Source of the DNA: Alligator mississippiensis
Lineage: Eukaryota; Chordata; Crocodylia; Alligatoridae
Assembly: GCF_030867095.1 (NCBI RefSeq)
Contig: NC_081833.1
Coordinates: 73,909,395-73,973,394, forward strand
Direction of reading: 5' to 3'
DNA length: 64,000 nucleotides
In this document: positions 11,341 through 24,300 of the stretch, piece after piece
How the letters are laid out: each line of letters starts with the position of its first letter
How positions within the stretch are numbered: the stretch's first letter is position 1
The notes under the pieces: model-generated
What the model was told of the DNA's origin: nothing
Seen by the model: only the letters and a program-made list of their open reading frames with translations
The model's database searches: none
Translations under genes and position numbers: made by a program

Positions 11341-12482
11341 TTGACATGTGCAACATTGTGATCCCCCCGGAAAAAGGATAGCCCCCACTCCGAAAAATAG
11401 AGCTCACTCGCTACCAGGGGAGGGCCCCTGCCACATGTTACCTATATTGTGCCATATGAAGAGTGCATCGCACCATAAATGTCCACATGTAGACAGCCCC
11501 TGTAACACGTTACCTATATTGAGACATATGACGGGTGCATTGTGCCATAAATGTCAATATGTGCAACTTTGGGATCCCCCTAGAAAAAGGATGGTACCAG
11601 CTCAAAAAAAAAAAGACTTGAAAAGGTGGGGCCCCTGCTACATGTTACCTATATTGCACAATGAACTGATGCATCGCACCATAAATTTAGACCAGCCACC
11701 TGTGGAAAGTAATGATTGTGTGATAAAGATGACTCTCCAGCTATAAAAGGAGCCAACCGGCTATAAAGTTATGCTTGAAAACGTCTAACGACTTCATAGC
11801 TGGTTTCTATTCAGCTTCCATGTGAATGTCATGATCCCACCAGAAAATTGAGGATCCCAGCTCTAAAAAAGGAGTGGACTCACTGCAAAGTCAGGGCTTG
11901 AAAAAGTGGGGTGCCTGCTACACGTTACCTATATTATGCAATCGACTGGTGCATCGCGCCGTAAATGTAGACACACGCAACACTGGGATCCCACCTGAAA
12001 AAGGATGATCCCAGCTCCCAAGAAGATCCGACCCATTACAAAGTGAGAGCTTGAAAATAACTCTATGGCTGGCAGGCAGAGGTGGAGCCCTGTGACCCGG
12101 CTACACATTACCTACTTTGCGCAAAGGAGTGGTGCATCATGCAATAAATGTTGACATGTGCAACATCACGATCCCACCAGAAAAGGCCAATCTCTCCAAA
12201 AAAAGATCTGATCTGCTCCCAAAGTGAAGGCTTGAAAATATGGAACGACTCTGCAGCTGGTGGGCAAAGGTGGAGTCCTGTCCCAGAGGCCCCTTGCTAC
12301 GTTGCCTATATTGCGCAGTTCACTGCAATACATACTGACCGACCGCATGTGCAATGTCATGATGCCATCCTAAAAATGGATGATCCCCGGCCTCAAAAAG
12401 AGCCGACCTGCTACAAAGTAAGGGCTTGATAACACGGAACAGCTCCATGGCTGGTTTCTATCCAGCTTTCGTTTGAACGTGT
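11341..12482. repeat. Satellite domain 4, irregular mosaic
   Basis: The CCTATATTG form of the core occurs near 11440, 11512, 11645, 11927 and, degraded, 12109 and 12304. Between the cores lies a second repeated segment with GATCCCACC, GGAAAAAGGAT, CCCAGCTC and GGGCTTGAAAA motifs. A third motif (GCTGGTTTCTATTCAGCTT) is seen at about 11800 and 12450. The array ends at about 12482. Confidence 0.85.
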
Positions 12483-15400
12483 AGCAGGGCCCCGAGTTTC
12501 CCCAGCCTGAGATGGAGCTGGAATGACCCAGCACAGATGTCCTTGCCACAGACACACGTGGCTGGTGCTACCAGCTGCTCGGTAAAGGCCGGCTGCTTCA
12601 GCCCCTCTGCTCCCAGCCCCTTTTTCCTGCAAAGCCAGGGAAGGTGCAGGCACTGCCCCTTAGACTCCTTCATGCCCCCAGCTGCCTGGATCCAGTTAGA
12701 TCCCAGTGCCCCCTTGTCCCCAGTAGCCTAGTGCAAGTGGGATCTATATGCTGCCACCCAGGAGAGGCATAAAACTGGCTCTGGCTGCTCAGGGCTATTG
12801 TAAACCAGTGGCACATTGCCTAAGTCCATAATAAGAGCCAGTGTTTAAACAGTTAAACCATTAACCCCAAGTCTAGATCATCAACAGCCCTGGGAATCAA
12901 TCTCCCTTCCGCCCCTCCTGCTATTCCCCTTTGGGGCCTAGCCTCACACCCTTCAACAGCTGATGCGTTCCCAGCCAGCGCCGCCTGCATTTCGGTGAGG
13001 TAGGCATTAATCCCCTTGTGCATATCCTTACCTGCCTTCCCAAAGGCTTAGTGCTCCTGAAGCGTTTTGCTGTCCTTGAAGTGCGAACAGCTTGCAATGA
13101 GATGTGGGTTATGAGCTACCCAAGCATGCAGCAGAAGCGGAGCATTCCCCGTAAAAAAAAATTCCCCTGGGAAATGTTAAGGATGCTTCAGCATCCGTTG
13201 AGGGAGGAGGTTGCCTTTTGGAGGTGCTCATTTGTGTATATAAGTTTCCCGGTCACCCGTTAAGGACCCGGCTCTATGCGGTGCTCTCACAGAAGGGGGT
13301 CAAGAAGGAAGCACAGAATCAGGCCAAAAGCATATAACGCATAGCATCCATAAGTATGATGGGGAAGGAAGAGCTCAGTGGCTCGTGAGATGCCCTGTAT
13401 AATGCCACGGATATAATAATACATCATATATCTGCCCAGACTGGTAGAGAAGAGAGGCTGAGACCTATATCCCATGAGACCAACATGCTGAGGGCCCTAT
13501 AGAGATCCCTAAATGATTCCCACAACCAAACACTCTTCTACGTGCTGTGCACGGGCTGCCCACCGACCACACGGACCGTGCCGTGACTCGATGGCCAACG
13601 CAGGTATGGGGATCTGGACTCTGCTGCTGTTGCACTGATGGGACTTTGGTGGGATAACCTTTGATGTCACCCCCCTCCTTCTCTTCCCCGGGTGACAGCA
13701 TCATGTTCTCCGCAGCAACTGGCCGGCGGATCAAACAGCTTGCATGACATCAGCTGGAGGATAAGCAGGAGGGGCAGGAGGGCTCTTGGGGACCGGATCC
13801 TGTTTCTACACAGATGGCCTCAGCAATAAAGGAGTGTGTGGGGGGGGAAACAAAGCAGAGAACGTGATACCTTCACAGTGCTGGCTCTGGAGGGACCTTT
13901 CCAGGGTCTGCCAGGAGGCAGCAGGGGCTCGCTGTCTTTTACTTATTTATAGGCCTGCAGTTGTAAGCGCCACGCATCCCCCGAAGCAGGGGAGCTGCGT
14001 GTGCATGGAAGCAGAGGTGGAGGAGAGGATGTTTAAATGCACCTGTGTCTCCTGAAGGGGAAGGATTAGAGAGCCTTGCAGAGCTTATGCTGTGCCATCC
14101 CTTTTGATGCACCGCAGCGGTTATCTGGTACAGAGCTCCATTCTTCTCCTCCTGCAGTTGCATCAGGCAGAGAGATAAGGGAGTGGAGGCTGGGTGAGAG
14201 GGGAAGCCAGCAAGAAAAAACATTCAGCCTGGGATTTCCCTGTGACTGTCATGGGCACAGGCCCAGGCGTGCGAGCTGCTGAAGCCTGCACCAGCTGCAG
14301 CCAGGTACTGCGGCGAACTCCCTTGCTCTGCTAATTCACTCACACACCGCACCCTGGCAGACCCGATGCCCTCCCCTCCACAACAGCATCGGCCTGGAGG
14401 CAAAAGGGCACGTAAGGAACAATTAGCAGGGCCTTCTATCCAGGCAAAAATCAGAGAAAGGGAGTCCTGCCTTAGTGGTTTATGGGTGGGAAGGAGGGGC
14501 ACTCTGGTTTAATGCTATTTGCTAGTGGCAAGAGCTATGAGGCAGCGAAAGAGCTTCAGCAGAGAGGCAGAAACCCCCTTGCTCGAGTGAGCAGATGCTA
14601 GTAAGGGGATTTAATTCACAGACAATCACAAAGGAGGAAAGCACTGGCATTTCCCACTTCCAGAGGGGCAGGTTGGCACGGAGGATGGGGCATGGACCCC
14701 AGGTATCTGGAGCCTCAGCCCTGCATGACTTCTCACAGCCTGGTGGGAATAAGCAGGAGGATAGCAGACAAGATCCTCCGATACCATCAGTGGCAGCATG
14801 GGCATCACTCCATCTGCATGCATATTGGGGCAAGGAGCATGCAGGGCACTGCTCTGGCTTACAGCAAGCCAGTCAGCCCTGCCCGATGTCTAATAAGCAA
14901 TGTCAAAATTGTTCCCAAGTCCTGGGGGGCCTCACTGCCATGATGCTTTAGGTTCTTATCTCCCCTGAGATGTTACCAAAGAGCCTAGAAAAGGGTTGAG
15001 GTCAGCTGCGGGGATGTCTACCAACCCCAGGATCTGCCCCAAAGAGCTGATGACTGCAGTACCTGGCCGACAGTCTGCACCGGCACACCGTCCACACCAA
15101 CAGACCGAGGAGCTGGCGCGCTCCCCTGCATCCCGGCACGCGAGTCCTTCTCAGAGGTGCGCGCAGCCCACGCCCCACTGCCACGACACCAGGCATTTCT
15201 CCCCTTTTTGCCATTTCTCCCAAAGCTGTAAAGAGGACGAGCGAGCCAAGTGCTGCGTGCGGGCCGATAAAAGCGCTGAGCACAGCTATTAGTTATGATG
15301 GTTATTAGTAATGGTTCTTAGTCTAACAGCCTCCAGCCACTCAAGGACTTGGCGCCTGCTGCTGCTGCATTTCAGAGCACAGCCCCGGGGAACTGGGGGC

Positions 15401-15955
15401 AAGAAGAGCAGCCATTGACTTCACAACCTCTTGCTCCATATGCACACCAGGAATCCTCCTTATGGGGGAACTGTGACACGCGTGTGCACGAGCACATGCA
15501 TGGAGGCATGCATGTGCATGCACACACACATGCTCCTGATGCCAACCGCTAGAGGGCAGCTGTGCACACAACCACTGCCCAGCTCATTAGTGTCCGCAGT
15601 TGCTAACATGGGCCCCACAATGGCTGCTCAGTGCAGTTTTCTATTGTTCTGCTCACGGCCCATGCTTCTTTCCACTGCCCCCGTTAACCCAGAGCCAGAT
15701 CCACCCTTTTTCTGCATGTTGGAAGAGCGTGGATTCAGAGAAGCAGAGTCAAGACCCACCCCCACCGGTAGGAAACCAAGCACTAGGGAGATGAGCAACC
15801 AGCCAAGAAGGTGGAGAAGCTGAGTGACTCACCAGAGGCCATGTGGAAAGGCTGTGGCATGGCCTGGAGGCTCTGGCTCTAGTCCTTTGCTCATGTAACC
15901 TCGCTTCCCTGCTTACAGCCTTCTGCGTTGGACGGTGAACGTGAGCATCTGGTTC
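12483..15955. other. Gene-free spacer
   Basis: Ordinary mixed sequence between the satellite and the next repeats. Only short open frames with no recognisable domains were seen. A short alternating-purine/pyrimidine CA-rich patch lies at about 15480-15530. No RNA gene was seen. Confidence 0.5.
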
Positions 15956-16010
15956 ACAGAACATGTGCGTGCACATACATATACATACATGTACATGCAA
16001 TCACACCCCT
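15956..16010. repeat. Short ACAT/CATA-rich simple repeat
   Basis: A run of alternating purine and pyrimidine (CACATACATATACATACATG and similar) of about 50 bp. Confidence 0.7.
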
Positions 16011-16029
16011 ACCTCGTTGCAAAGGGGTA

Positions 16030-16115
16030 CGGTCTACATCACAGACTGTTTCCTGGGGTGCTGGACTGGATAACCTCTGGAGGTCCCTTCCAGTCGGCCT
16101 CCTCTATGATTCACT
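16030..16115 (+). mobile_element. CR1-type LINE 3' end fragment
   Basis: The sequence GGACTGGATAACCTCTGGAG, continuing into a GTCCCTTCCAG...CTCTATGATTC tail, is the familiar 3' terminus of CR1 LINEs of birds and reptiles. Only the last 90 bp or so is present, as usual for 5'-truncated copies. Confidence 0.75.
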
Positions 16116-18056
16116 CGACACTGCATTATTCTGGTGATCAGCGGTTGCAAAATACCAACGGGGAAGGAGCGAGAGGATTGTGCAGTGGGTTTTGGGGAGA
16201 GGTCCAAGCCCACGCACTGGCTGCAAGGGCGGCCCTGGGGGAGGCAAGGGTCCAGCACAGGATTTTTATATCAGTTGCTGACTCTTTCTTTTATTTATTG
16301 ATTAAGAGAAGGTATAGTGCAGTGAAGATCCCAGGAGCCAAAATTCATTAGCCACAGACACAGGTAGACCAAGCCCCTTCCTCAGCACAGTGGCCTTCCC
16401 CCCGCCCCCCCGGCTCAGGGCAGCTGTTGAGGGAGGCAGGTTGATGAGATCTCTCTGCTACAACAGATAAGGACAGGGTTTGTAGGAGTGAACCGACACC
16501 ATGCGTACGCCTCTTTCTTTGCTAGAGGCAGGAGAGCTTGGCCAGGCCATCCATCACTCTTGGCCCCGGGCAGCTTGCATCTCTGACCCCGTGGCTGGGC
16601 TCGAGCCAGCAAACTGGAAAGGAAAGGCTCTGTGATTTCAGCATCTGGTATCACGGTGGCACCGCTGTTGAAGACCTCTCTCCATGGCTAAGCTTTCAAA
16701 AGGACCCATTTTAAAGCCAACGGCCTGGCACTTCTTTGCAGGCAGCAGTGAAGGAGTTGATTGACTTCACAGCTCATTATAAACTACCTGATTCCTTTAT
16801 TCCTCAGCTCTTAATGCCCCCTCACTTCTTTTAAATGGTTGTAATGCCCAATCCCAATGCTAAATGGTTGTAAAAGCTAATCCAATGAGCTTTTCTTCTG
16901 CATCTCTGTAGGCTGCTCCTGGTAAGGTAGCTCCTATTTCACAGACTGTTGTGAACTCTAGCTAAAGTGCAGGAGTGGAAATCGCTTTCAGCGAAGCATT
17001 GGATGCACCAAGATGATCAAAAAGGCTCGATTTTGATTTTATGAACCTGAAAATCACACCCATTTCATTCTAAGGACAGCGAGAGTAATGAAACAAGTAT
17101 CCTGATTTATCTGCTGCCTAGCATGTTGCGTTTTCGTACGTAGGATATAGCAATTGCATGCACATTCAAATACATTTATATTTGATTCTGATCCCGCCTG
17201 AAAGAAGAACACAGCCTTAGCTTATTATTGAAGCTTTTAGTTTCTTTTTAACTCAATACAAATATGTGTTGTGTTACCTGGGATGAGGCATCACTCCACC
17301 AGCACCCCCCTGTTTCAAATCCTAGATCTGCCCAAGGTTACAGCTGCCCCCGAATCCCAGAAGGGACTTCACATGTGAGGCCAGACCTCAGCTGCTATAA
17401 ATGCCTACAGCTGGAGCTGGTGGATGGGCTCTGGTTTACATCGACTGGAAACCTGACCTGGGGTAAAGGTCATCATTAGAATGGCTCCTGTGACGCCCCG
17501 TGTGTGTCCGAGCCCTTTGGGGCATTGAGCTCGCTTGCTTTCCCTCCGAGGCCCATGCCCTGCCGCGGGATATGGAAACGCAGAGCAGTTAGCCTTGCAC
17601 AACCCCACCAACCTGATTCCCAGCTCTCTGGGGAGGCAGCGTGGTCGCTGGCCATGCCGTGGGGCTAGGACAGGCAGATTAATATGGAAATGGCTGGGTG
17701 CTTATTCCTCCCAGCTGTGGCCATGAGTCATGCAGCGCATCGAAGCACATTTCAAACAGCACGCTACACTCGAGCAGACTCAGCCCTTGCCCAAGCTGCC
17801 TCTGCCCCGCTTGGCTGGATCCTTCCCCGGGTCTGGGGTTTGTCTCTAGAACAACAACATATAAGTTACAGCCAACACAGCCAGCCGGCGGGGATGGGAG
17901 ACAGCACCTCTGTGCTGGACCAGGCGGGGGGCCAGCCAAAGATGCCTTCCTCTCCTGCTCATGAGAGCCAATTATCGGTGTCTATTTGGTGGTGTTGTTA
18001 TGCCCCTTCTCCGCCGTCTCCTTGCTGCCAGGCATGGCTAAGACACAGCAGTGGCT
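16116..18056. other. Gene-free spacer
   Basis: No coding or RNA gene is recognised. A local direct duplication of TAAATGGTTGTAA occurs at about 16833 and 16861, within an AT-rich block (about 16770-17260) that contrasts with its GC-rich surroundings. Confidence 0.45.
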
Positions 18057-18327
18057 GCGTCTACACCAGATGCTGACTGCGCAGTTGTTACTGTGCAGTC
18101 ATTTAGTACTTGCATAACCTAGTACTAAATGACGGCGCAGTAAATGGTAGTATTGTGCAGTAGCATCCCCGCACGTTTTCCAAGTGATGCTGACTGCACG
18201 GTAGCTCATTACTACTGCACAGGACCTCGTTACTGCTGCGCAGTAGCGTCACATCACAGTTCATGCCCCATGATGCTGCTGCGCAGTACTAACGAGCTAC
18301 CGTGCAGTAAGCGTCTCATTTAGACGC
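18057..18327. mobile_element. Foldback MITE-like element with nested hairpins
   Basis: The 271-bp element starts GCGTCTA and ends TAGACGC, with similarity extending inward (AGATGCTGACTGCGCAG against the reverse complement of the right end). Inside are two further inverted repeats. The arms 18091-18110 and 18121-18140 match at 18 of 20 positions around a 10-nt loop. The arms 18191-18220 and 18281-18310 match at about 26 of 30. It has no coding capacity. This is the form of a non-autonomous DNA transposon; the superfamily cannot be assigned because no clear target duplication was seen. Confidence 0.75.
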
Positions 18328-21300
18328 GACCAGTTTCTACAAGGAAGTCGTGACATCTATCTGACTCCATGACCGGCTGCCTATCGACAGCTGAAGCCTC
18401 TGGAGCAGTCTGCACAAGTCCGGAGCAGAGCTCTCACTCACAGCCCTGGAGTCACAGCAAGATGTCCATAAAATTAGGGTAAAACTGGCCACCTCACTGG
18501 TGTGCAGGTGGTTCACGACCACTTACTTTGGGTGTGAGCTCTGAGACAGCACAGCATGGCATCACATCCAGATTAAATGGAGCAGAATTGGACCCAGATG
18601 CTCGGACTTGGCGGATCTGATGCTGACGCTGGAGCAGGTCTAACATCTAGCCCAGAAGAGGAAACGGAGCTGAGCTGGGAAACCTGCCAGCTTTGCAGAT
18701 TCCCCCACCAGAGCAGAACCACCCTTTGCAGATGGGACCACGTTAGCTCGTCCCACGGGCACCGGGCAGGAAGGTAGCTAAGGAAGGAGACGCAGCATTG
18801 CATGGTCCCTGGAGCCCAGTCAGGGTGGTGGCATCCAGGAGAGGGGGCAGGTGGCTCATCAAGAGCATCTTTAATTGGCACAACCCAGCACCTGGAGGTC
18901 ACTGGTGAATGATTACAGACAGCGAACACAGAAGCAGCAAAGGGAAGGAAAGGGGCCTTGCTAGTTGCTGGCACAACAGTGTGGGGAGGCTAGAGAAGAG
19001 CCATGGGGATGGGCAAGCAGACAAAGGGAGATGGTTGGGTGTTCAAGGAGCCCTGCACTATTGCACCTGCTGCATTTCCTCTTCTTGCTGGGCCTGGGCA
19101 TCTTTGTTGCTGCCTCCCAGTTCATACAGCACCGTGACAGGCTGCTGAGTTGTGCCAAGAGCAGGCAAGCACAGAGGTCCCTGCCGGGGGGGAGGCAGGA
19201 GGGTGGTCGTATGCAGCGTACAGCAGTGCTCAAGAGCAACCCTGCAAGCAATGGGCAGGAAGGACAGAGGCAGTGGATAAGCCCTTTCCCTGGGACAGCC
19301 CTGGGGTCTTCGGTGCAGCCGTTAGCGTAGTGGGTTAGCATCAGCAGCACCTCCGGCCGACTCCCCGTCCCTGTGCTAGCGAGGCGCTCTCCTCCAGCTC
19401 AGCAAGGCACATCTGTGGCTGGCTGGAGGGAAACCAGGCACGGTGCAAAGGGAGCACGTGGCGGGGATCTGCAAACCTCCAGCAGCCCACATCCTGGAGG
19501 GCAGCACCACGACACCATACGCATGTGTCTCTCCGTATCGACCTCCCCAACGCACCATTGCCAGTGGCCCAGGTCTCCTGCGATGGATGTCTTGCTGATC
19601 TCACCCAGATGTGGTGGCAGCCTTGGAAAGGAGCCAGGACACATCACAAATGGTCTGCGAGTAGGGATGTGGCATTGCAGGAGTAGGGGGCTCGGACAGG
19701 ACTGCCACGGACAGGTGCAGGGGAACGGGGTGCAGTAACCAGAGGAAAAAGGAAAGGGCCCGGCAGAGAAAACAGCTGCTCACGGAGCTGAGGAGGGATT
19801 CAGCCTGCTGCGACCTTCACGCCCCAAACACAAGCCCATAGCCCCCCATCAGGGAGCCCCAGTTCAGGGGGTCTCCACCTGGAGCTGACAACCCCCATGC
19901 TGGCCAACCCCAGCTGCCAGGGTCCTTGCTGCGGTGCTATGTGGAGCCTGGACAGACCCCCCAGGACCAGGCTGGAGGCCCTGACCGATGGAGCAGGATT
20001 ACAGAGCACTGCTGTGGACCTTGACCCCTGGCCTGGCTCGGACTGGCCAGCCTGCAGTTTAAGCCATGCTAACACGCATGGCTGTGGGTACCTGTTCATG
20101 CCAAAGCCCCTCATTGCCCATATGAACCTTTACACAGCAGGGGGGTTTTAACCCCCTGCAGACCCTGCCGTAGCTGCCTGCAAAAGGGCACCATGCAAAA
20201 GCCATGGAGCGCTATTCTGATGCCCCAGAGAGCAAATGCTTGGCCCCTCCAGACCACCCAGCTAGGCAAAGACCTCTTGGGGCTTTGCAAGCAGAGCTAG
20301 GCAGCCCTTGGAGAGGCTTCACAGGCTCCTGGAGGTCCTTCATGCTCCGAGTGCATGCTACCAAGCTGGCTGGAGCCCGGCAGTCCCTGTCTCTATTGCT
20401 AGGCTGTACGGGTCTCTTATTTAGGAGAGTGGCAGAGTTGGGGGGAGAGGAGATATTTTGCAAGATGCTCCTAATACCACGGCCCACCGAGCCATTGCAA
20501 ATGGCACCCACCCCATGCCTTGGGCATGGATCCAGCCTGGGGTCGGGTAGATGAATAAGGGTCCCTGAAGGCCCCTTTATAGCTCATATCCCTTAGCCAG
20601 GCCTCTGGAGCAGAGCTGTGCCACGCACGCACCGCACTGTAGATTTGGCACCATCTGGCCACTGAAGCTCCAGGTTTTGTGCATCGTGCTGACCTGCAAC
20701 TGCTTGTCCAAAAACACCGAGCATCCCTGAGGAGGAGGTTCTCCATGTAACCTGCCTGCCATGAATAATTCATTACGAGCGTCTTGCAGGATTCAGGGAG
20801 CCTGGGAGAGGAGATTAGCAAGCCGGAGCACTTTGCCGGTTCTCTCCCGGGGAAGGGTCTCACGGGCCACAGCCCGTGTCTTATCTACAAGAATTGGTGG
20901 AAGTGCCTGTTTGGAAGGCTCTCCTCTGCCTTCGGCTAGCCAGGAGATCCAGGGGCTTTATCAGAGAGCCAGCCTTGTAAATACAGGATGCCCCTGCACG
21001 GAATGAATCAGGTAGAGATATTGTCTCCGCTCGGGGCCGAGGGGTGAGGAAGGAAGCTCATGTGCTGGAGAGATGTTGTCCAAGATAACGCCGCAGGGAG
21101 AATAACACACAAAATCAGGAGGCCTCAATGCGACCAGGCAAGGGAGAGCCGGTCCGGACCCCATGGCACAGCCCTTGCCGGGTGCATTAGCTGCAACCCA
21201 GGGATTGCTTTGCAGGACTCCTGGCTTCTTCCCTTAGGGGTTTGGGCTCTCTGAGTATTTGGACCCCATGAGCACCATAGCTGGGCCGTTGGCAGAGCTT

Positions 21301-24300
21301 TCCTGTGAGGCCAAGCAAGGTTTAGAGATACCAATGGCTCACTGAAGGCACCCCTTTCCTTTACCAAATCCACCCCTTGACTGGGGCTGGAGCCTCGTTC
21401 ACTGACACTTGATCCTTTCAACAGACCTCCCCCATAAAATATCAGCAAAGGCTGATAAGTCACTAGATCAAGGCTTTGAACAAGCCCGAGCAGTTTAATT
21501 CACATCTGGCAGGACCCCATCCCTCCTGGATGAGATGCCAGGTCAGTGCCCTACCCACAGCATCCTAGTGGGAGCCACAACACCTGACTGCAAGGCTGCA
21601 GGAGCTATTTGGCCAGTCGCTGGTTTTGCCTTCCCTTGCTCTGGCATGTGATGTGCCAGGTACTGTGTCCATGTCTAGGTAATGTGTCCTGGTCCACCAA
21701 CCTGCAAATCCCCAAAGCTCCTGGAGCTGAAGGCAAAACTCCCGGGGGCTCGGATGTCACTTTGTGATGTGATGCCATCCCCGACAAGAGTGCACCCCCA
21801 TGGAGGGACAGAATGACCCTTATAACCCAGGTCCATGCAAGCGGAGGCCTTTCCTGACCCCGTCCTGCCCCAGCAGATCCATGCCAGAGAACGGAGCCGA
21901 GGGCAAGAGGATCCTCAAGGCTTTGAAACCCCTCCTCCTCCCCCAGCTTCCCCAGAAAGGGGGTTTCTTTCATTGCTTTGCGGCAGGTTTATGCCTCCCC
22001 GGAGACCTCTTCCATAAAACGCATTCTGGCTCGCACAGCGCCTGCCTGCACAACCAGGCTCCAGCCTTTCCCTTCCTGTGCCGACCTGCTGGAGTCTGCT
22101 GTTGTTCTTGGCAAGGCGCCCCGCAGGAAGAAAAATGGTCCCCCCCTCCCTCCTCCCCGCGCCCCCCAGCTCCCAGCGGCTGGGAAATGCTGATGACATG
22201 ACACCTTCCAACAGCCTTCAAGGTCAGGAGGGGAGGGAGGGGGTGGAAGGGGAGCCGGAGCTGCTGGTTATTGCCTCACTCAGGCATTTCCCTTGGATGC
22301 TCTTTGCTGGTTACACAAGATGCTGCAGGGTTCGGGTTTTACACAGCAAAGCACCAGGGCCGATGCACTCGTCCCCCCCAACCTACTCTCCTCCAGCACG
22401 ACAGGGCGAGCACCACATAAATCATCCCCCGTGGGCCAGTTGCTTGGGGCACTTGCACTGGCAAACTTTTCTCCAGATCGTTTTGAGTGCAGTGATTCCA
22501 CCTGGCCAAGAAACCCAGGTCCCCAGGGCCTGGCCACCCTTCTGGGCTGGGGTTGTGCCAGGTCTAGCACTAGGCAGCCTTGGTCCTTGTCACTAGCAGG
22601 CAAAGAATAAAACCAATTTATTCTGGAGGAGGCTTAGCACATGGCTGCAATGATCCCCAAGCTTGTCCTAGACCTGAAATGCAGAGGGCTGCAAGTGGGA
22701 TAGGAACAGGGGGAAAAAGCCTTGCACTTTCCCTTCCAGCATCCGCTTTTTGCCACCGTGTGACACAGGAGACTCAACAAGATGGACCTGGGGTCTGCCC
22801 CAGTAAAGGCCGGTTCTTATGTTCCCACACCCTGATATCTATTCAACGCTGCTATGCAAACGGTGACACATGGGACTGGCTTGAGTGATTCATGGGGCTT
22901 GGCTTGAGTAAATCCAATGAGCTCCCATGAATGGAAGAGGCCGTCTTGACTGACCCTGGAGGAGGTGACACTCACCCGTGGAGGGGGTGCAGAGCTGTGT
23001 CCCGTGCTGCCCCACCCGAAGAGTGCAATTCCAGTGTGCAGCGAGATGTGCTGGGGACACGGGACACACTCCAGGCCTAGCCCGCTCCCCTCAGGGTCCC
23101 CTACTGCAGGACTTGGACCCAAAAGCTCAGAGCCACGTCCCAGTCCATGGATGCCCAGCACCTCTGCTCAAGGACCTGGAGAATCTGCCTTCACCCCCAT
23201 GCTCCCAGCTGCCAGAATCCACCCCGCCCCACAGCAAGCAGCCACGCTCTTCACGTCACATCCATGCACTGATTAATCCTCACAGCAGGTCATCGGGGGT
23301 AGTACTGGAGCCCTGGGTAGGCAGAGAGGGCAAGAGAGAAGACCAAGGGCACGCATGGACTCAGTGGCAGAGGCCAGACCAGCTCCGAGACTGCTGGCCT
23401 GTGCTGCCAGAATGCATGACCCCTGGCAGCTGGTACCCGGAGGCAGGAGGGTGTATCTGACACTGCATCTGCATCTGGAGCTGACGGCCTGGGGGCGGCT
23501 GCTATTTCTCAGCCCCGGAAGGACGGATGCTCCTCCTGGCTGGATTTCAAAGGAGATCTCAGACTAGAGAAGAAATAGCCCATTTGCCTCCTGGTGCCAA
23601 GCAAGGAGCTGGGGTCAGCCAAGAAGGCAGGCCAGAGCACAAAGGGACCTGTGAAACAGCCAGGGGATGCCAGGCAAGGTGGCAGGACCTGATGCATGAG
23701 CTGCAGGTGGAGGAAGGAGAAGAGGAGCAGGGCTCGGGCACCAGAGGCAGAGGATGCAACAGAGGGATGATGCCTTAGGAAGCAAGGGTGCAGCTGGAGG
23801 GTGCCAGGGCACGTCAGCCATGCTGTCCCAGGTCAGAGCACCGCAGGGGCCCCCAGGTGTGCCCACCTCCGGTCCCAGAAGGTCCTGAGACTTTGCCTCA
23901 GGTGCCATCCAAGGAGCCGCCCAGGGCCCCAGCCACGGACCAGACCCAGCGCTGAAGGCTGGCTGCCACCTCCCTGGGCCTCATCATCCTCCCTGGAACG
24001 GAGGTAATGACAGGCTCTTTCTGCAACATATCCCCAGACCACCAAGGCAGCCACAAAGCCCAAGCCTTGCTGTGCTTTGGATGCTGAGAGATGCTGGAGT
24101 GGCTGGGAGCGGCCAAGCAGCTGCAGGACAGTTTCTGCCCAAACCCCATCCCTACTATAGCTCAGACCATGGTCCCAGCTGCATCTGAAAGGCTCCAGGC
24201 ATGAGAGCACCAGGCAGGCGCCTCTCTCCGAGGCCTCCCTTGCTCGCACCGGGAGAGGAGCTGGTGTCGGAGCGGCCGCCGGACTGCAGGTTCCGCGGGA

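Larger units (their letters stand above)
8870..12482. repeat. Degenerate multi-domain minisatellite array
   Basis: About 35 divergent units share the core GTTACCTTTATGGCRCACTGGGACGG followed by a second half ending in CCATAAATGTCC or GGACACAATGTCC (the core is a merged reading of many units). Anchored on the TTACC motif, spacing is 59-63 bp (9035-9466), then 100-134 bp (9536-10343), then very regularly 71-73 bp (about 10454-11297). A mosaic region follows to 12482 in which GATCC...GGAAAAAGGAT segments alternate with the core. The array abuts the CpG island of the minus-strand gene and shares its motif with it. No CRISPR-like conserved repeat/unique spacer pattern is present. Confidence 0.95.

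Noticed and set aside
8870..12482. CRISPR-like array
   Set aside because: The spacers are themselves repeated and the units are divergent. The context is a vertebrate minisatellite.
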